NCBI GenBank assembly: GCA_002749535.1 | Contig: MZZL01000401.1 | Span: forward strand, 625,165-689,164 | DNA length: 64,000 nucleotides | Direction of reading: 5' to 3' | From: Apophysomyces variabilis | Taxonomy: Eukaryota > Mucoromycota > Mucoromycetes > Mucorales > Mucoraceae | In this document: piece after piece, positions 34,731-47,873 of the stretch | Layout: every line of letters starts with the position of its first letter | Position numbering within the stretch: the first letter of the stretch is position 1 | Translations under genes and position numbers: made by a program | Notes under the pieces: generated by a model | Seen by the model: the letters and a program-made list of their open reading frames with translations, nothing else | What the model was told of the DNA's origin: nothing | The model's database searches: none

Positions 34731-34903
34731 TGCAGTCGCAATGTATCGGATTAACCTATATGGGAAAATGATACAAATGCGGTAATACTTAGAAAGACGG
34801 TATATTGCAGCCAATAAGCGCAGAATTACCATACCATTATGAAACAGTTAAATAGTCGCTAGCTGAATGCACCATCTAACTTCAAATCAGTTATTAACTT
34901 GCA

Positions 34904-35047
34904 ATGTTCTCACAACTCAGTCTCGCTTTGGGTTTACATGTCGCCACCGCATGGAGTTTCGCTAACGGTGCGGTCGTTGTCGACGCTGGCTGCAATCGAA
35001 GTGTAGATGAGGATGGTAACCAATGGCACGAAGTTGTTATCGAATAG
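34904..35047 (+). CDS. Possible short secreted-type peptide, 47 residues
   Basis: A short frame starts MFSQLSLALGLHVATAWSFA, hydrophobic like a signal sequence, with a plausible cleavage after SFANG. The remainder, AVVVDAGCNRS then an acidic stretch, has a single Cys. It could equally be a fragment of a larger decayed gene or chance. No neighbouring exons were found. Confidence 0.2.
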   Translation: MFSQLSLALGLHVATAWSFANGAVVVDAGCNRSVDEDGNQWHEVVIE

Positions 35048-38026
35048 AATTTTGTATCAAAGGGTAAAGGGTAGCGAGACGATATTCACAATGCATCTAA
35101 CGAAATGCAACAGATAGGAATTAAATCAGAACAACTAAGAAATCGGCTATCGGATGCACACACATGCAGTGAATTTATCTATGTTTGTAACGATATTTCA
35201 TGTTTGAGCCAAAACGATTTCTTATTCTGTAATCTGAGAAAAATTGATAAAAAATGGATAACAAGAACAAATGCTTGAGATTCGACAAGAGTTTATTTAT
35301 GTTAAAATTAGATTCCAAGTACAAGTTATACTGAGAGTGGGTGTTAAACGCCGTTTCTTTCATAGAGACAATGACCCGATTGTCACTTATATCCATGATG
35401 AGAAATATTTTCGTTGTGATAATCAATGTTAGAATTTCTATTCAGTCATTGTAAAAAGCCTGTCTCTAAACTCCTAAGTCCAGGTTGTCTTTTATTTAAT
35501 TGATTTCACACTGTAATCTTGTCGGATGAGTTTCAGGTCCCGAATGTGGTCTTTTTCCCTCATCTTTGCTATATTCTTTCTTTGATGTACTGTTTCAGGT
35601 ACCGTGAACACATTGATTTGTCCGTATCTAGATCAAATACGAAAACCCGTTAAACAGAAATTAGCTATCTATCCCTGCAAAATGAAGTTAGGCCAATCAA
35701 CATGCTGGCTGTGAAAAAAAATGCCAACTGTAGATCAAAAGGTTATGTAGACATGGCAGTAACAACGAGGAACCATTGACTACATTTTGTCTTTGGTATC
35801 ATTATAGAAGATGATACCATCAAAGAACGAACTGCCCTAATTGAGACTAACATAAAATGAGGAAATTTCCAATGTAAATACGCCAGTGTTATCACAAAAA
35901 AAAATGCGAGGAAGACAAGCAAAGCACAAACAACAAGAAGATTCATGACATTTCACGTTTCTATAACCTCGCAATGAGCTCTTACACTTACGTACAGGCT
36001 CCTCCCTGAATTTGACAAGATCGGCCATGGACTTCAAGTGGAGTACTTTACATCTATGGCTCGTCACATTTCTAAATCCTGTGCACATATTTCCAGCAAA
36101 AGACTTGCAATGTTTCACTTCAAGGAATAACAGGTAAAATTGTTGGAGAAGATGAGGCTCTTCCCCAGAAACCAAGGGTCACATTTGCACTGAAAGCTTT
36201 GCATCGTGCCATCTACTCAGGCAATGTTATGCTTGAGTCCAGTTTCCCGTTCCCAAGAGAAAAATGGGCTTCATCACATGCGGCCTAATTCGCTCATCAA
36301 ACTCAACTTGCTATGCTGTATATTAATGGTAATGATGGTGATATGACAGTACTGTTAAACTCGTTCTTGGAAATAATAAAAATAGTCAACTATGATCATA
36401 CGGGCGCGTCATAGAGGGACAATAGCGCAGAATAGAGCAGATGTAACACAAGATATCTTACGACAGATTGATGAACACCAGCCAAGTTGGAAAAAAAAAG
36501 TTATTTGCATAGCAAGACAGTTCACCTTTTTCTTGGTAGAAAAGAATGAACTAACGCTAACGTTGCGGCATTACAGTATTTTGGCAAAGAAATTTGCGCC
36601 ACTCGAATAAAGGGGTTTCGAGCAGCGCAAATATTTCCACCAATCATTCCGGAAGTGACTTGATTATCGTGACTACGTTCGCAAAAAGATATAAGCGCGT
36701 ATTTTCTGCCTGAAATAATTCTTTGTTTGTCTTTCCTACGCGTTTCGGTTTTAGACAAAGGTAAGAGGCATGCCCAATGGATTCCCTGTTCTTTTCTTTA
36801 TATATGGTGATGATGACCAACAAAGTATCACACTGAGAATACTTAAACTGCCAAAAGGGCAGTTATTGACGAGTACACTTATCTTCTCTCTGAGCCCTTT
36901 TCTATTCTACGAAACTTTTCATTGTCATTATGATAAGATGTTAATCAACTTCTGTTTCTGATAGGGTTCCATCCGGTTTCTTATTATATCACTGAAAAAT
37001 AAAATAAAAAAAAAGATTAAAGTCTCAGAAATTGGTTTCTTTCGCTGCTGTCCGTTTCATTTCAGTGGTACTTGCAAAAGGACGCATAATATGTCGTGTA
37101 AAGAGAGTGGCCCCTGAGAGCAGTATAAACTTTCATGAACAATATCGGTTACGCGAAAGCTGTTTTTCAGGTATATAAGTACATGGAGCTTCTTGCCAAA
37201 GTGCTGATTCTGTACCTCGAAAACATACAGTCAGTGCGAACAGACTTTGGACATCTGCAAAGAATTGACCGGTACTGCATCTATGGCGACAGCCATCCCC
37301 TGCTGATTCAAGCAAACAAAAGGTGATGGCTTACATGGCAAACCATCCCCACTGCGCTTAACAATCTTTTTCCACATGATAAATTCAAACTATCAATGCC
37401 GACATGCGATGATGGAAACTCAAAGTTACCGGAAGAGCTATACTCCTACTATAATTCGAGCCAGTGCTTCGGACGACTTGAGACAAAAAGTTAATGATTT
37501 CAGATAAGAAATAGCAGGACTCATCGATATGTACACTTGGCTGTCGTATTTGATTGCAAGAGGTAAACACATTAATTTCTCTCCCATACAATTGGTGCGT
37601 TACAGGCAGAGTGTATTTCACATGACAAAGGAAAGGAATTATGTATTCCAATGCGGTGTATCTACTGTTAGGTGATCTTTTTTAAGAATTCAACGATGTC
37701 CTTCGACCGAAATGTGCATACGTCATACGACTTGTCAAATTCAGTTCTTTCTACGAACAAAAACTTTATTTATATAGTAAGATTTAGTTGAAAGAAGACA
37801 AGGTTGGCACTTCAGCAGGCTCTCTAATTATACTGATTCTCTCAATAATAGCTGCCTTTGTTGTGGTGTGAATTTTATATTTGTCAAAAGTTTAATCATA
37901 CAATAAGGTGACATGAAATTCATCGGCGAATAGAGTATATTCGTCTTTTGAGCTGTTGAAATTACAAAGACTAGGATGACAATGGCGGTAGTAAATATGA
38001 GAATGCGAAAATGGGAATTTTACAGT

Positions 38027-38886
38027 TTATGCCTTCGCGCCACTTCCAGTTTTCAGTAAATCTAAGAAGCTGGACTTGGACATAGTGGACACTATCATCA
38101 CTGTGAGAAAGATATCGAGTGTTTCTGATATACATACCGTCTTTCGCTTTCTCGATCGCATTGCGCGTCTTACGTGTCTCAGCGGCCTTACTTACCGCAA
38201 CTTCAGTGACCTTTTGCTGGGTACGAACAGCATTGAACAATTTGACCACTACCGTCATTTTTGTAAGAAAACTGCATCTCTTTCTAAACGATATCTAGTT
38301 ACCACCGCGTGTTGCTACTTTTCGCAGGTTCTTTTCGTAGTCAAATGTAGAATAATCAGGGATCACTCTTCCTTTTGATTTCAAGGCTTTCTTCTCGCTT
38401 GATAAAATCTTGCGTGCCTTGTACTCCAGTTTTTCATCTTCGATCTTGCGCTCTGTGCCCTTTGATCTGGCCAAAATAGGTTGCTTTTGAAAAGTTATGT
38501 TATTATAAAATCCTTCTCTTCTATCACTTCTAACCTTTTTATCAGTGCCCTTCAAGGTACTAGCAAGGATCTTGGTCATAGCTTCCGAAAATGCTTCGCT
38601 GGAGCCTTTTTCGGCTCTATCTAAGAGCGTTTCAGTTATACTCATAAGTAGACTCACTATTTTTGCTACCTTCGATGTCTTCCAGTTCCATTTCATCATC
38701 TTCGGCATCGCTCTCCATGTCTGATTCATCGAAACTGTCACGATCATCGTCGTCTGCCGAGCTTTCATTATCAGAATCAAGCTGCTCCTCCATATCCTCG
38801 TCTGATTCCTCCGATTTAACTGATTCCTTTCTCTTTCCTTCCGGCTGCATAGGCTTTTCTTGTTTTCTTACTGCTTTGCTGGCCAT
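38027..38886 (-). CDS. RRP15: Ribosomal RNA-processing protein Rrp15
   Basis: Exons 38886-38670, 38620-38535, 38483-38303, 38248-38138 and 38061-38027; 209 residues, phases consistent. The N-terminal third is basic then very acidic (SADDDDRDSFDESDMESDAE), typical of nucleolar assembly factors. The Rrp15 domain follows: SEAFSEAMTKILASTLKGTD, QPILARSKGTERKIEDEKLE, then LRKVATRG spliced to VVKLFNAVRTQQ, and the C-terminal DDLLKTGSGAKA. Yeast Rrp15 is needed for 60S pre-ribosome maturation in the nucleolus. Splicing at CGCGGTG|GTAACT to GACGGTAG|TGG restores the RGVVKLFNAV block. The last exon is only 35 nt and was fixed by frame and the conserved end. Confidence 0.93.
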
Positions 38887-41800
38887 GATCGTCGCTTCTT
38901 CACTTAATAGCTGTCCAGTTTGCTTTGAATCAAAGTCCTGTCACCCCGGGACTCGTTATTTGACGCCAAAAAAACAGCCAATGAAATTTTTTCGTTTACC
39001 GCATGAACGCCGCAGCGCCACCTCAATTCAACCGAAATGCAACCAAGTGCAGTGCCAGCGTCGCTTCATGTTCCAAGGAGAAAGCTAGTAGCTTAGTCTA
39101 AAAGATAATCAATATTTAATAAATTGTAACGAACTGTTTAGCACTTACAGAAAGAATCCGGCCTATTTGCAAACGTCTAATAATGCCGCATGACGGTATC
39201 CTCAAAATTCTCTGTAGATAACTTGTGAGTGCTTGAGATATATGAAATTGTTGCAAAAATATGCACTCCTTCAGGAGGTATCCTATAATAATTGAAAATA
39301 TCCAGTTTATGTTGCATAATGTAGTTCAAAAATAAGCTGTTAAGTTATAGGAAAATGATTGAATTGATGCTAATGATTTGATACAAACAATAGACAGTTA
39401 CTTATGGGAAGCATACCAGGAACAGCAACGCCCATAGATAACTTTGTAATGTAAATTAAGCGTGAGATATCCTTGCTTATTCTCGAATATAAACGCACAT
39501 TGGAAAAAAAACGCTCTTAACTAATGCCATAGCACATATTAGCCTTTAGCTATCTGAAAGTAGACAGGGCGAATCTCTTATGGCAGCTGCATTAAATTCT
39601 CCGATAGTGCATTATTCAATGTACGTTACCCTATTTGAGAGAGATTTTCCGAACCGCCTTGTAAATGAGATGAAGCATCTCCGTAACACGAAGAAAATGA
39701 GTAGAGACATAGTTGTTGAGGAGTAAATTTGTTAAATAGACTTATTACACCCATATAAAGACGCTTAGCAAACCGAGTGTTCCATAAAACGTTTGTAAGG
39801 GAAAATAAATCTTATCTGCCCTGGCACATTTTACCCATCAGCTGGATTACGTACATCCCGTCAAAGTCATCATTTACCAATGCCCTATACACTCATTATA
39901 TAGTAAACGTTAAACGTACAGTGTTACGCTAATATTAGGATTAGGCAAATAACAGCTCAGGCCCATTGGAGGGAAGCAAGTAGTGGGTTCCAAGCAAACC
40001 TTATGTCAAAGAGTCTTTAGTGTGATATATCTCTCTCTAAAACGGATTCGTAGTCGGCTTCGTCTTGCGTACCGGTGTAAGCGAGACCTTCAGTATCCGG
40101 CAGCAAGACTAAGCTAGATTTGATACTATTGATGTTATTCAGTAGATAGAGATCTAGATTGGTGATAACGAAACAGACAGCCGCAATACGAATAAATGTT
40201 TTCCCAAACAGTACCGTAACATCCTATTTAATCCATGTTCTTTCCTTACCATCCGCGTGTCTCAGCATTAATAACTCTTTTCCTGATGAGTGTATGCGTC
40301 ATGCTGTAGCCATCGATTGCGGTGAAGCCTGTGCCATCTTCTCGCTGATCTTTAACGAAAGGCGTCTTTGCGATTCCTCCTACACTTTTTCCCGGTATCC
40401 CTGAGATCCCCGAACTCACATGGCACTTATCCAATTCATATCATGCTTTAGTTCGCTTTACAACAGGATTCCCATCCATCTTGATTGTACCTACGTGATT
40501 GACCTTTCTCTATCTTCTTTCATAAACATAGCATTAATAGCGTAAACATTATTAGCGCACTAAAAACAAAAAGAAGATGTTTTCTGTGCTAGATAGACCG
40601 CTATTGGCGTCTGATAAGGCTATGTTGATATCACTGTCTATAAGTTGTCTTATACTGATGCATAGAATGAATGAATATGTACGTGAAAGAACCGTTGGAT
40701 AACCTACATGTAGTCTAGAGCTAGAGAGATGGGACTCTGATCGTCTGTTCGCAACCATGAGTCTTTCTTGCGATAAATGTTGCAAGTAAATGTGACATAA
40801 AACAGGTAAACCATAGAAACAGTGAACGTCGAGCATAAAATTTGACCTTTAGGCGGGAAAATGCAAGAAAGGCGCAAATCAGCTTATTCCTTAAAACGTA
40901 TGGCCGTATTGATACAGGGACGTTAACCATGTTAGCCGAGAGAACAGCATAGGCTAATGCCAGCAAATCCACACGAGTTTGAAAGATAAGAAGCTGCCTT
41001 TGCCCAACATTTCCTAACCTATGTAGAGTATGTGCATTCATACAAACCAGTACCGTTAATTAGCTCTGGCTACTTTTGTATACTTAGCAACTCTGCCTAG
41101 CTATCACCTTGTAAATGTGGCAACAGCTACAGCGAGCATTGTTCATCTGTCTGAATAAGGCTGTCCTTGATATAACTTCCACAGTCAGGCAGAGCATCTT
41201 CTCTTTTTGCAATCTCTTTCAGGCGAAGCAGTTTACCGTAGAACGGCCTCAATATGTTCTAAGCTTACCAAACGATCTGTCAGATTGATTAAATTAAAAA
41301 ACACTTACTCCGATGAAGGTTCATAAAAATAACCTTTTTTTACGAGTACATTTAAGTATCGACTTTGTGGAACATATTGTAGCGACATCGAGTCAGGAAA
41401 AAGCAAAGCATCTTCTCTACTATTGCTTCATGATGTTAATGGCACGATCTTGTCGTTTTCCGAATGGCTATGTGCTTCCTGAAGACGCGACAGTTTAGGA
41501 GAAAGCTGTTTAATTCCCAGATGTGGCTGTAACCGCTTTCCGTGTTCTGGGACACGAACAGCAAATGTGAAACGATGGGACTCAAAATAGATTTTACGGT
41601 GCTGGCACCTCGTTATCTCAGCTTGCAATTTCAAACCCGGCTTCTTTTAATAACCTCGCTTCCTTTGGATAAACCAATTTCTCCTTTAATCGTTGCTCCA
41701 TAAATGCCATTGGAAGCATTAGAGATGGTCATCAAGGACCGTATGGTAGGCATGCTCGCTTTCGGGGTAAATCATACTACTCTTCCTATGCCGAAAGCTA

Positions 41801-44800
41801 TCGTCATGGCCTTTAACATGTACCGCTCGTTTATAAAATGTTCGTTTAAAATGAACTGGGAAAATAGTATAAGGACAAGTCGAAAGCTGTTATGGTTCTT
41901 TCTTTCATATAAGGACGAAATCGATGCATTTTATCGATGGGAAAAAGAAGCTTGCGGTAGAGAAAAGAAATTTGGGTTCTCTACGTCCGCTGGATCTGGA
42001 AGATAATTGAGTATGTTTCATTCCTGACACTTCTGTATGTTCTCTTTGGAATCTCCATGTCTGCCCTATAAGCTTTGTCGTTTCGATTGTAGACACGCTG
42101 TGGTTTAGCCGAAATAAGCAGGATGTTGCCGACATGCATAACAGATTCCTCCCAAACATTTCCTATGCTACATCCAAAAGTCTGCTAGATGATGTACTAT
42201 TCCAAGTTTCTGCACTGCCTAACAATAAGTACTCACCGATTTTATGTTTTCTTTCTTTCTTCGTAGACACATGTTATATGTTTGATGCCTCATCCTTCCG
42301 CAGGAAGAGAAATGACATTCTAAAGAAAAGCATCCATCTAGCAGACCAACATTTATGCTTACTGTAGTGACTGGGCGCTCTGTCTCAACTAGTTCGCTCA
42401 AACACAAGGGATACTCACATGTACTAGGGTAATCGATGCTTTCCAGTAAAATCAGGATTACTTGATTGTGTAAACCCCTCTTACTCTAGCGGAACGTTCC
42501 ATTCCGTAATGACACACATAGCATTACAAGGTGGGCTTATAGCTCGATGAACTCCCATCATACTAAGCTAAGGTAGCCTTCGTTTAGGGAGCTGTAATGA
42601 AAGAGAGACAAAGTAATTATTGAGATCAAAGGTACCCGACACTTTTAGTAGTGCCTGTTTTAGGGTCAAGGCCAATGATTACAACCTCTGGTGTAGAGAA
42701 TCATCCCATCTTGGTTATACCCTTCAGACCATGGAAAACTTGTTTCAAATTTTCGCATGATTACCCATTCTAGTCACAGTAATATAGTTTTTGTGCTTAC
42801 TGATCGTGAAGTGACTATTACGCAATGGTTAACGGTGTGATTTCATAATGACAGCAATTAATGATACTAGGAAAATTCAAGTTGGTAGTGCATGCAACAA
42901 AGAAATAGCTTTCCTGTCTTTTTTTTTATTACAAGCATTCACTGTCTCTCGCCCTTTTTGCCCTGGATGCTTTCAATGCAGTTAGTAGAGTATAATAAGA
43001 GCTTGCGCACAAAATCCTTTCGTTTCATTTATTGTCGGAGTCGAAATTATTCAGCGCCGACAAAGCTAACGAATGTGATAGACTGCATCCTGCATAATGT
43101 CTCCAAGATTATATCTTCTTATACAGTAAGAAGGAATCAAGCCTGAATTAGCTGAGATAAGATGGAAGTTGCCGTTGAAAACGTAACTTTTTTTGAAACA
43201 TACGGGTTTAACTCCCCAGACGGAAGAGGCAACTTCATAAGAAAAGTTTCCTTGGACACGGATGGTTCGAACTGTTACACCGTGTAACGAAGTAGCAGTA
43301 TCAAAGAAAAAAGGTAGGAGCGTGTTTTGAATCCGACATTTTCCTTGACACAGCCCAAAACAGAAAGTATGACACGAAAAGAAAAACAATTACAATTTGC
43401 GCAGCAAATGTGTCATAAGTGGCGTATGCACGGTATGCATCGAGATGTCAAGACGTATTGTTATGCCTGAAACGGAATGCCTCAATCGTTCGAAACATTA
43501 GCTGCGCGAAATCGAGGAGCATGCAAAACATCGTGAATTCCTTACGCCAAACTTCATTTAGTAAAGAGCATGACATGACAACCCCTTCGTACGCAGATGC
43601 ATTCGTTTCCTGTTGACACCATCAATCACGGAGGGTGTTCTGGATCGGAGATTAGGGAGCATATAACAGAGACGTGCCTAGACAGTTTATGGTTTGTAGA
43701 TTTAGTTCAAACTAGTTTAGCCGCTAAACGATTGAATACTCATTTAGCCATTAATTGGTACGGCTTTCTTGACGCGGGTCCTTGTCACCTAGATAGAAAA
43801 AAATGAACAACAAGAAGTGGGTGATTGGGAAAGTTCGTTTAGGATATCTTTTATCACACTAGCTACAAGATGTTCAAGGCCAAGTGGACTGTACCTTGTC
43901 AATCACAGTTTGAAGTTATTATCGTTATACTCATCCCAGATCATCTTTCTTTGTTGAGATCCTTCTTGTCCTAAGCCCTCTTCCTGATTCTTGTTTCTTG
44001 AGAAACCGATGGAAAAAGGATGTCGTACTTACGAAGGATTACACAAACAAACTCTAGTATCACCGCACCAAGTTCCCAAATAGAGCACTAACCTGATATA
44101 CTTATGCGCCAGTCGACATCTTACCCCTTGATATGTAGCAAACGATGCAACTAATCTTCACGCTGCAAGTCAATATCCGTTGGAAACTGTACGCTGGTTG
44201 TCTGATGGAATTTTAACGGCTTAGAAAGAATTTTAAAGTGGGGCCTTTCTACATCGTAAGACGGATCTAACGATAGCAATATTACTACAACATTCGGAGA
44301 AATATCAAGCATGCATAGATCACCACCTCATTGTGAACAGTTCATAGTAAATTTTAAGGGCCCGTTAGATCTAGATCGTCAGATAAGCAAATGAACTATT
44401 AATGGGAATGCGGAATGACCGATGATTTTGTCCAATGATCGAGACTTACATCTAGGTTATTAAGAATGCCAAAACCTTTATGGAAGCAACGTATTCCAAT
44501 AGCGTCTGTTGGCTTCTTACGACTTGCTAGCATCATCGTAGAACTGATCTATACCAGCAATGCATGCTCCTTAGTTGACAAAACCTGGCAAGGATCATGC
44601 AGAGCAAAAAGGGAAAACGCGCGCAGTTTGAAGTCTGTGCAGAGCTCTAAAGGAAATGTTTGTAATTTCAAAGAAAGATATACTGACTTGGCGACCCAAT
44701 TTCTTCATTTAATGCTTAAAAAACTCATAGTTACAGAGGAAACAACAGTTGCTAGAAACAACACTCGATCAGATACCTGTTACTACGCATAGTCTTGCAA

Positions 44801-45854
44801 AAGGGGAAGGTACTTCGTGAATATGATGTTTTTGCATCCAGTTCCTATGTGATACCCCTAAGTCATCGCTCTAGGTGAGGATCCTCTCTTGAACTGCATT
44901 GAAGATTTCTAATAGTAACTCTGTCCACCTTATCAACGAATAGTTACCAGTTTCATTATACGAGTTTACATTGAGCGTTCCAGGAACCTAGCAGCGGAAC
45001 GATCATGATATCAGCAGGAACTATCACGAGCAGGAGCTCTAGCTCATGAAAGCTCAGAATTTAACTGCTTTGTCGATAGGTATGTACTTCAAGCTATGAC
45101 CTTGAATGGTGAAGTTAACCGCCAATGTAGCGCACTAAGATTTGATCGTGCATAAACTACACCAGACCACGGATAAGGACCCTGAGTGCTAAGCTAATTG
45201 CATCGGTTCAGACCGATCGCAAAATGGCGAGTTTGACAGCAACATAAAATAAGTGGTTCGTGGCTGACTAAAGCTTAAGGATCTTTGCTGTCCTTGTTCT
45301 GGATGAATGACACAAAAGAAAAAGGTAAAATGGAAAAGGAAGTTTGCGCCATTGTAATGGAAGTCTGGATAGCTGCTCGCGCTGCTCCGAAAGGGCATGA
45401 CAGCGTAAAAAGAAAAAAGTGATGCCTTATTATCCATCTGTGACAAATATGTAAACTGCTTCCCCAAGAATCTTCTAGTCTGTTTGTACTGAACGCTGCT
45501 TAGGAAACGCGCTTGTGATGTTTATCCTGAATTAGGATAAGGTATTTGTGTTGCATGGAAGTAAAAAGGTTTGACAAGCAAATTCCATTTGTCTTCTTCT
45601 CACATAAATATTCTATCGATAAATGTCAAACGAAGCTGCGCAATGTGCGGGTGACAAAGGTAAGACAAAGAAACATAAAATAAAATCAGAAGACAGCTGC
45701 TGAGATTTGTAAGGTCAACGGTGTCTGTAAATCATTGAGTTGCCGGTAATCCGGGACCTCTCTGTATGGCTACCATTTCTGCTGTACTTCCCGTTTTCAT
45801 TCGGATTGTAACCTCGGTGCTGAAAAAAAAAAAAAAAAAAAAAAAAAAGATCCT
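38887..45854. other. Gene-poor stretch, about 7 kb
   Basis: No confident gene. On the minus strand at about 40010-40435 two coding-like pieces occur: GIPGKSVGGIAKTPFVKDQ, then after an AAATAG acceptor-like site a 70-codon open segment with a hydrophobic run (RIAAVCFVITNLDLYLL). The only joining intron I can draw is 26 nt, too short, so I leave it unassigned. Other frames (for example 41704-42006 and 44466-44792, both plus) show no domain or splice support. Old decayed elements are likely but unproven. Confidence 0.4.
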
Positions 45855-46121
45855 NNNNNNNNNNNNNNNNNNNNNNNNNNNNNNNNNNNNNNNNNNNNNN
45901 NNNNNNNNNNNNNNNNNNNNNNNNNNNNNNNNNNNNNNNNNNNNNNNNNNNNNNNNNNNNNNNNNNNNNNNNNNNNNNNNNNNNNNNNNNNNNNNNNNNN
46001 NNNNNNNNNNNNNNNNNNNNNNNNNNNNNNNNNNNNNNNNNNNNNNNNNNNNNNNNNNNNNNNNNNNNNNNNNNNNNNNNNNNNNNNNNNNNNNNNNNNN
46101 NNNNNNNNNNNNNNNNNNNNN
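45855..46121. other. Assembly gap (267 N) flanked by poly-A
   Basis: Undetermined bases. A run of about 25 A followed by GATCCT lies on the left and about 23 A on the right. The true content and length between the homopolymers are unknown. Apparent reading frames across it are artefacts. Confidence 0.98.
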
Positions 46122-47059
46122 AAAAAAAAAAAAAAAAAAAAAAAGGGTTACTGATCGTGCCAAGTCCCTTTGTGTGATACAGCAAGGCACAAAAAATATG
46201 ATTCCGCCATTCCATCGCAACTTCAGGGAAAGAGGAGCTGCTACGTCGAATCGCGCCCTTTTTCGGATGAAAAAGGAAAACGTATTACTAAAAGACCTAA
46301 ACCACGTTCCTTGCACTTTATCCAGTTAAGAAGCCCTTCCTCCCATTCAAATGCGAAGTGTCATGGAATGACTGAAAAGCGTAGTATTATTGTTGTTATT
46401 AAAAAGATTCGTTACTCAAAACAATGCTTAACTGCGGATCCTGGTGCACTGTGGGCATGATGACAGGCGTTCCTAAAGATTGAGACACTTTATTCGCCAT
46501 TCAAACTGTCCCAGCGCTGTTTTCGTATCTTTGTTACCCTTTCTAGATTCCTCAATTTTACGGACCAACTCCGTAGATACAGGTACGTTGTTTCCAAGTG
46601 ATGAAGGATGATATACTAACGATAGATTAATGTAACTCTTCATTATTTATATGGTTTGCCGTTTCCTTTTCCTGTCAAATAAGCTATGCGGAGACTGAGT
46701 TAACGGAAAAGAATGCCGTGTTCCTCACCTTTTCCAATCTGACGTATTTGCCTCGCATATTCCCTGTATTTCTGTATTAAGTGATACTTAACATTTGCAA
46801 TACAAGATGGCCTGTATCCTGACGCGATACCGTTGAGCAAACAAGCAACCATCTACTAGTACGCCTGGCGCTTTCAGAATCAGATCTCGTTCGAAACTGC
46901 TGCACCACGTTTTTTTTGTTCCTGGTGCGTTGCTTTTTTTTTGGTACTTTCTCTTTCTGCCTCTCTCTGAAACAAAACAAAGCGGGGAGTCAAACGAAAT
47001 CGCTTGTGCTCAACAACGGCGGCAAATCGAGAAATAGTGCTGATCCAAAACAAAACACT
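46122..47059. other. Intergenic region right of the gap
   Basis: Only short frames without recognisable features. The right end probably contains the promoter of the small membrane-protein gene that follows. Confidence 0.4.
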
Positions 47060-47649
47060 ATGTTACTCCGCAACTTAGTTTAAGCTTGGTTAATGGAAGG
47101 CATAGCCGTCCTTGCTCATTAATTTGTATGCAAATTTTAGGAAATTACACACAAATAGAGCGAAGTTATAGACAAAAATGAAACATCGGTCACCTTTGCT
47201 CTAATCGGCTTCTTTCTGTGTTTGCTCGCCATCGCTCCCGGGCATTTGTACAACGACGCTCACGTGGATATCTCGCGTGGTCTGAAAGATAGCATTGAAA
47301 GAAAGGTAGTTGCTTGTATTATCAGCAAACAAGCCGCAACATGTATCGGTTGCTTAAACTTCGTATTTCTAGAGTTTGTATGACCGGCCAAAGACAACGA
47401 CAAGTCTGAGAGATGATACCGATAATCCAATGCACTATTTTATAGCGAAACGTCCGTTTCCTGTGAACAAGTGTAAGTTATACTTAATATGTAGGTATAA
47501 TCAAACACAAGAAGAATTCAATAACGAGTCCAACGAGCGTCATTAGGATACTGCTCAAAGAATTGTCTACTTTCGAAACTCTGTTGCCAAAATGCCGCCA
47601 GCAGAAAGAAGCAAACTTGCTAGCTATCGAATCTGCAGTGGAAAGCTAA
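47060..47649 (+). CDS. Probable small single-pass membrane protein, unknown family
   Basis: Three exons join in frame: 47159-47305, 47373-47470 and 47547-47649. The junctions are AAAG|GTAGTT to TTCTAG, and AACAA|GTGTAAG to GTCATTAG. The peptide has a membrane segment (TFALIGFFLCLLAIAPG), then ISRGLKDSIERK|SLYDRPKT, HYFIAKRPFPVNK and ILLKELSTFETLLPKC, ending AIESAVES. A tentative first exon 47060-47077 (MLLRNL) with a weak GTTTAA donor would give a start and about 121 residues. The 5' end is the uncertain part. A polar C-terminal tail of about 85 residues after one hydrophobic segment suggests an organelle or ER membrane protein. No database family came to mind. Confidence 0.5.
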
Positions 47650-47873
47650 CCATAGATTAGTAACGAGTCATTAGCCATAACTGACCGTAATCATGATGAA
47701 AACAACACTACGTTTCCGTGCAGCTTGGTAGAATTCAATTGGGACTATTACCAACGAATATGATGTATCAAACTATGGATGTCCACATTTATTGCGTTTT
47801 GCTTTTATCTAAACCCCTTAGGTATGTATGCTGTCGAAAGATTATACAGAGTTCTTTCTTTGTCTTGGTGTTA

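Larger units (their letters stand above)
33858..38026. other. Gene-poor stretch, 4.2 kb
   Basis: It contains a diverged duplicated element at 34381-34730 (listed separately) and a short possible signal-peptide frame at 34904. Minus-strand frames at 35743-36175 include one strongly hydrophobic leader (MNLLVVCALLVFLAFFFV) but no splice chain or domain was established. The rest shows only short overlapping frames. Confidence 0.45.

Noticed and set aside
40010..40435. Possible two-exon minus-strand gene
   Set aside because: The coding-like pieces can only be joined with a 26-nt intron and the upstream exon is missing; left unassigned.
45715..46329. Long reading frames on both strands around 46 kb
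   Set aside because: They span the 267-N gap and poly-A runs; the apparent length is an artefact.
47473..47494. A 22-nt intron (GTAAGT to GTAG) in the small membrane-protein gene
   Set aside because: It is too short for normal splicing. A 76-nt alternative (47471-47546) with good ends also restores the frame.
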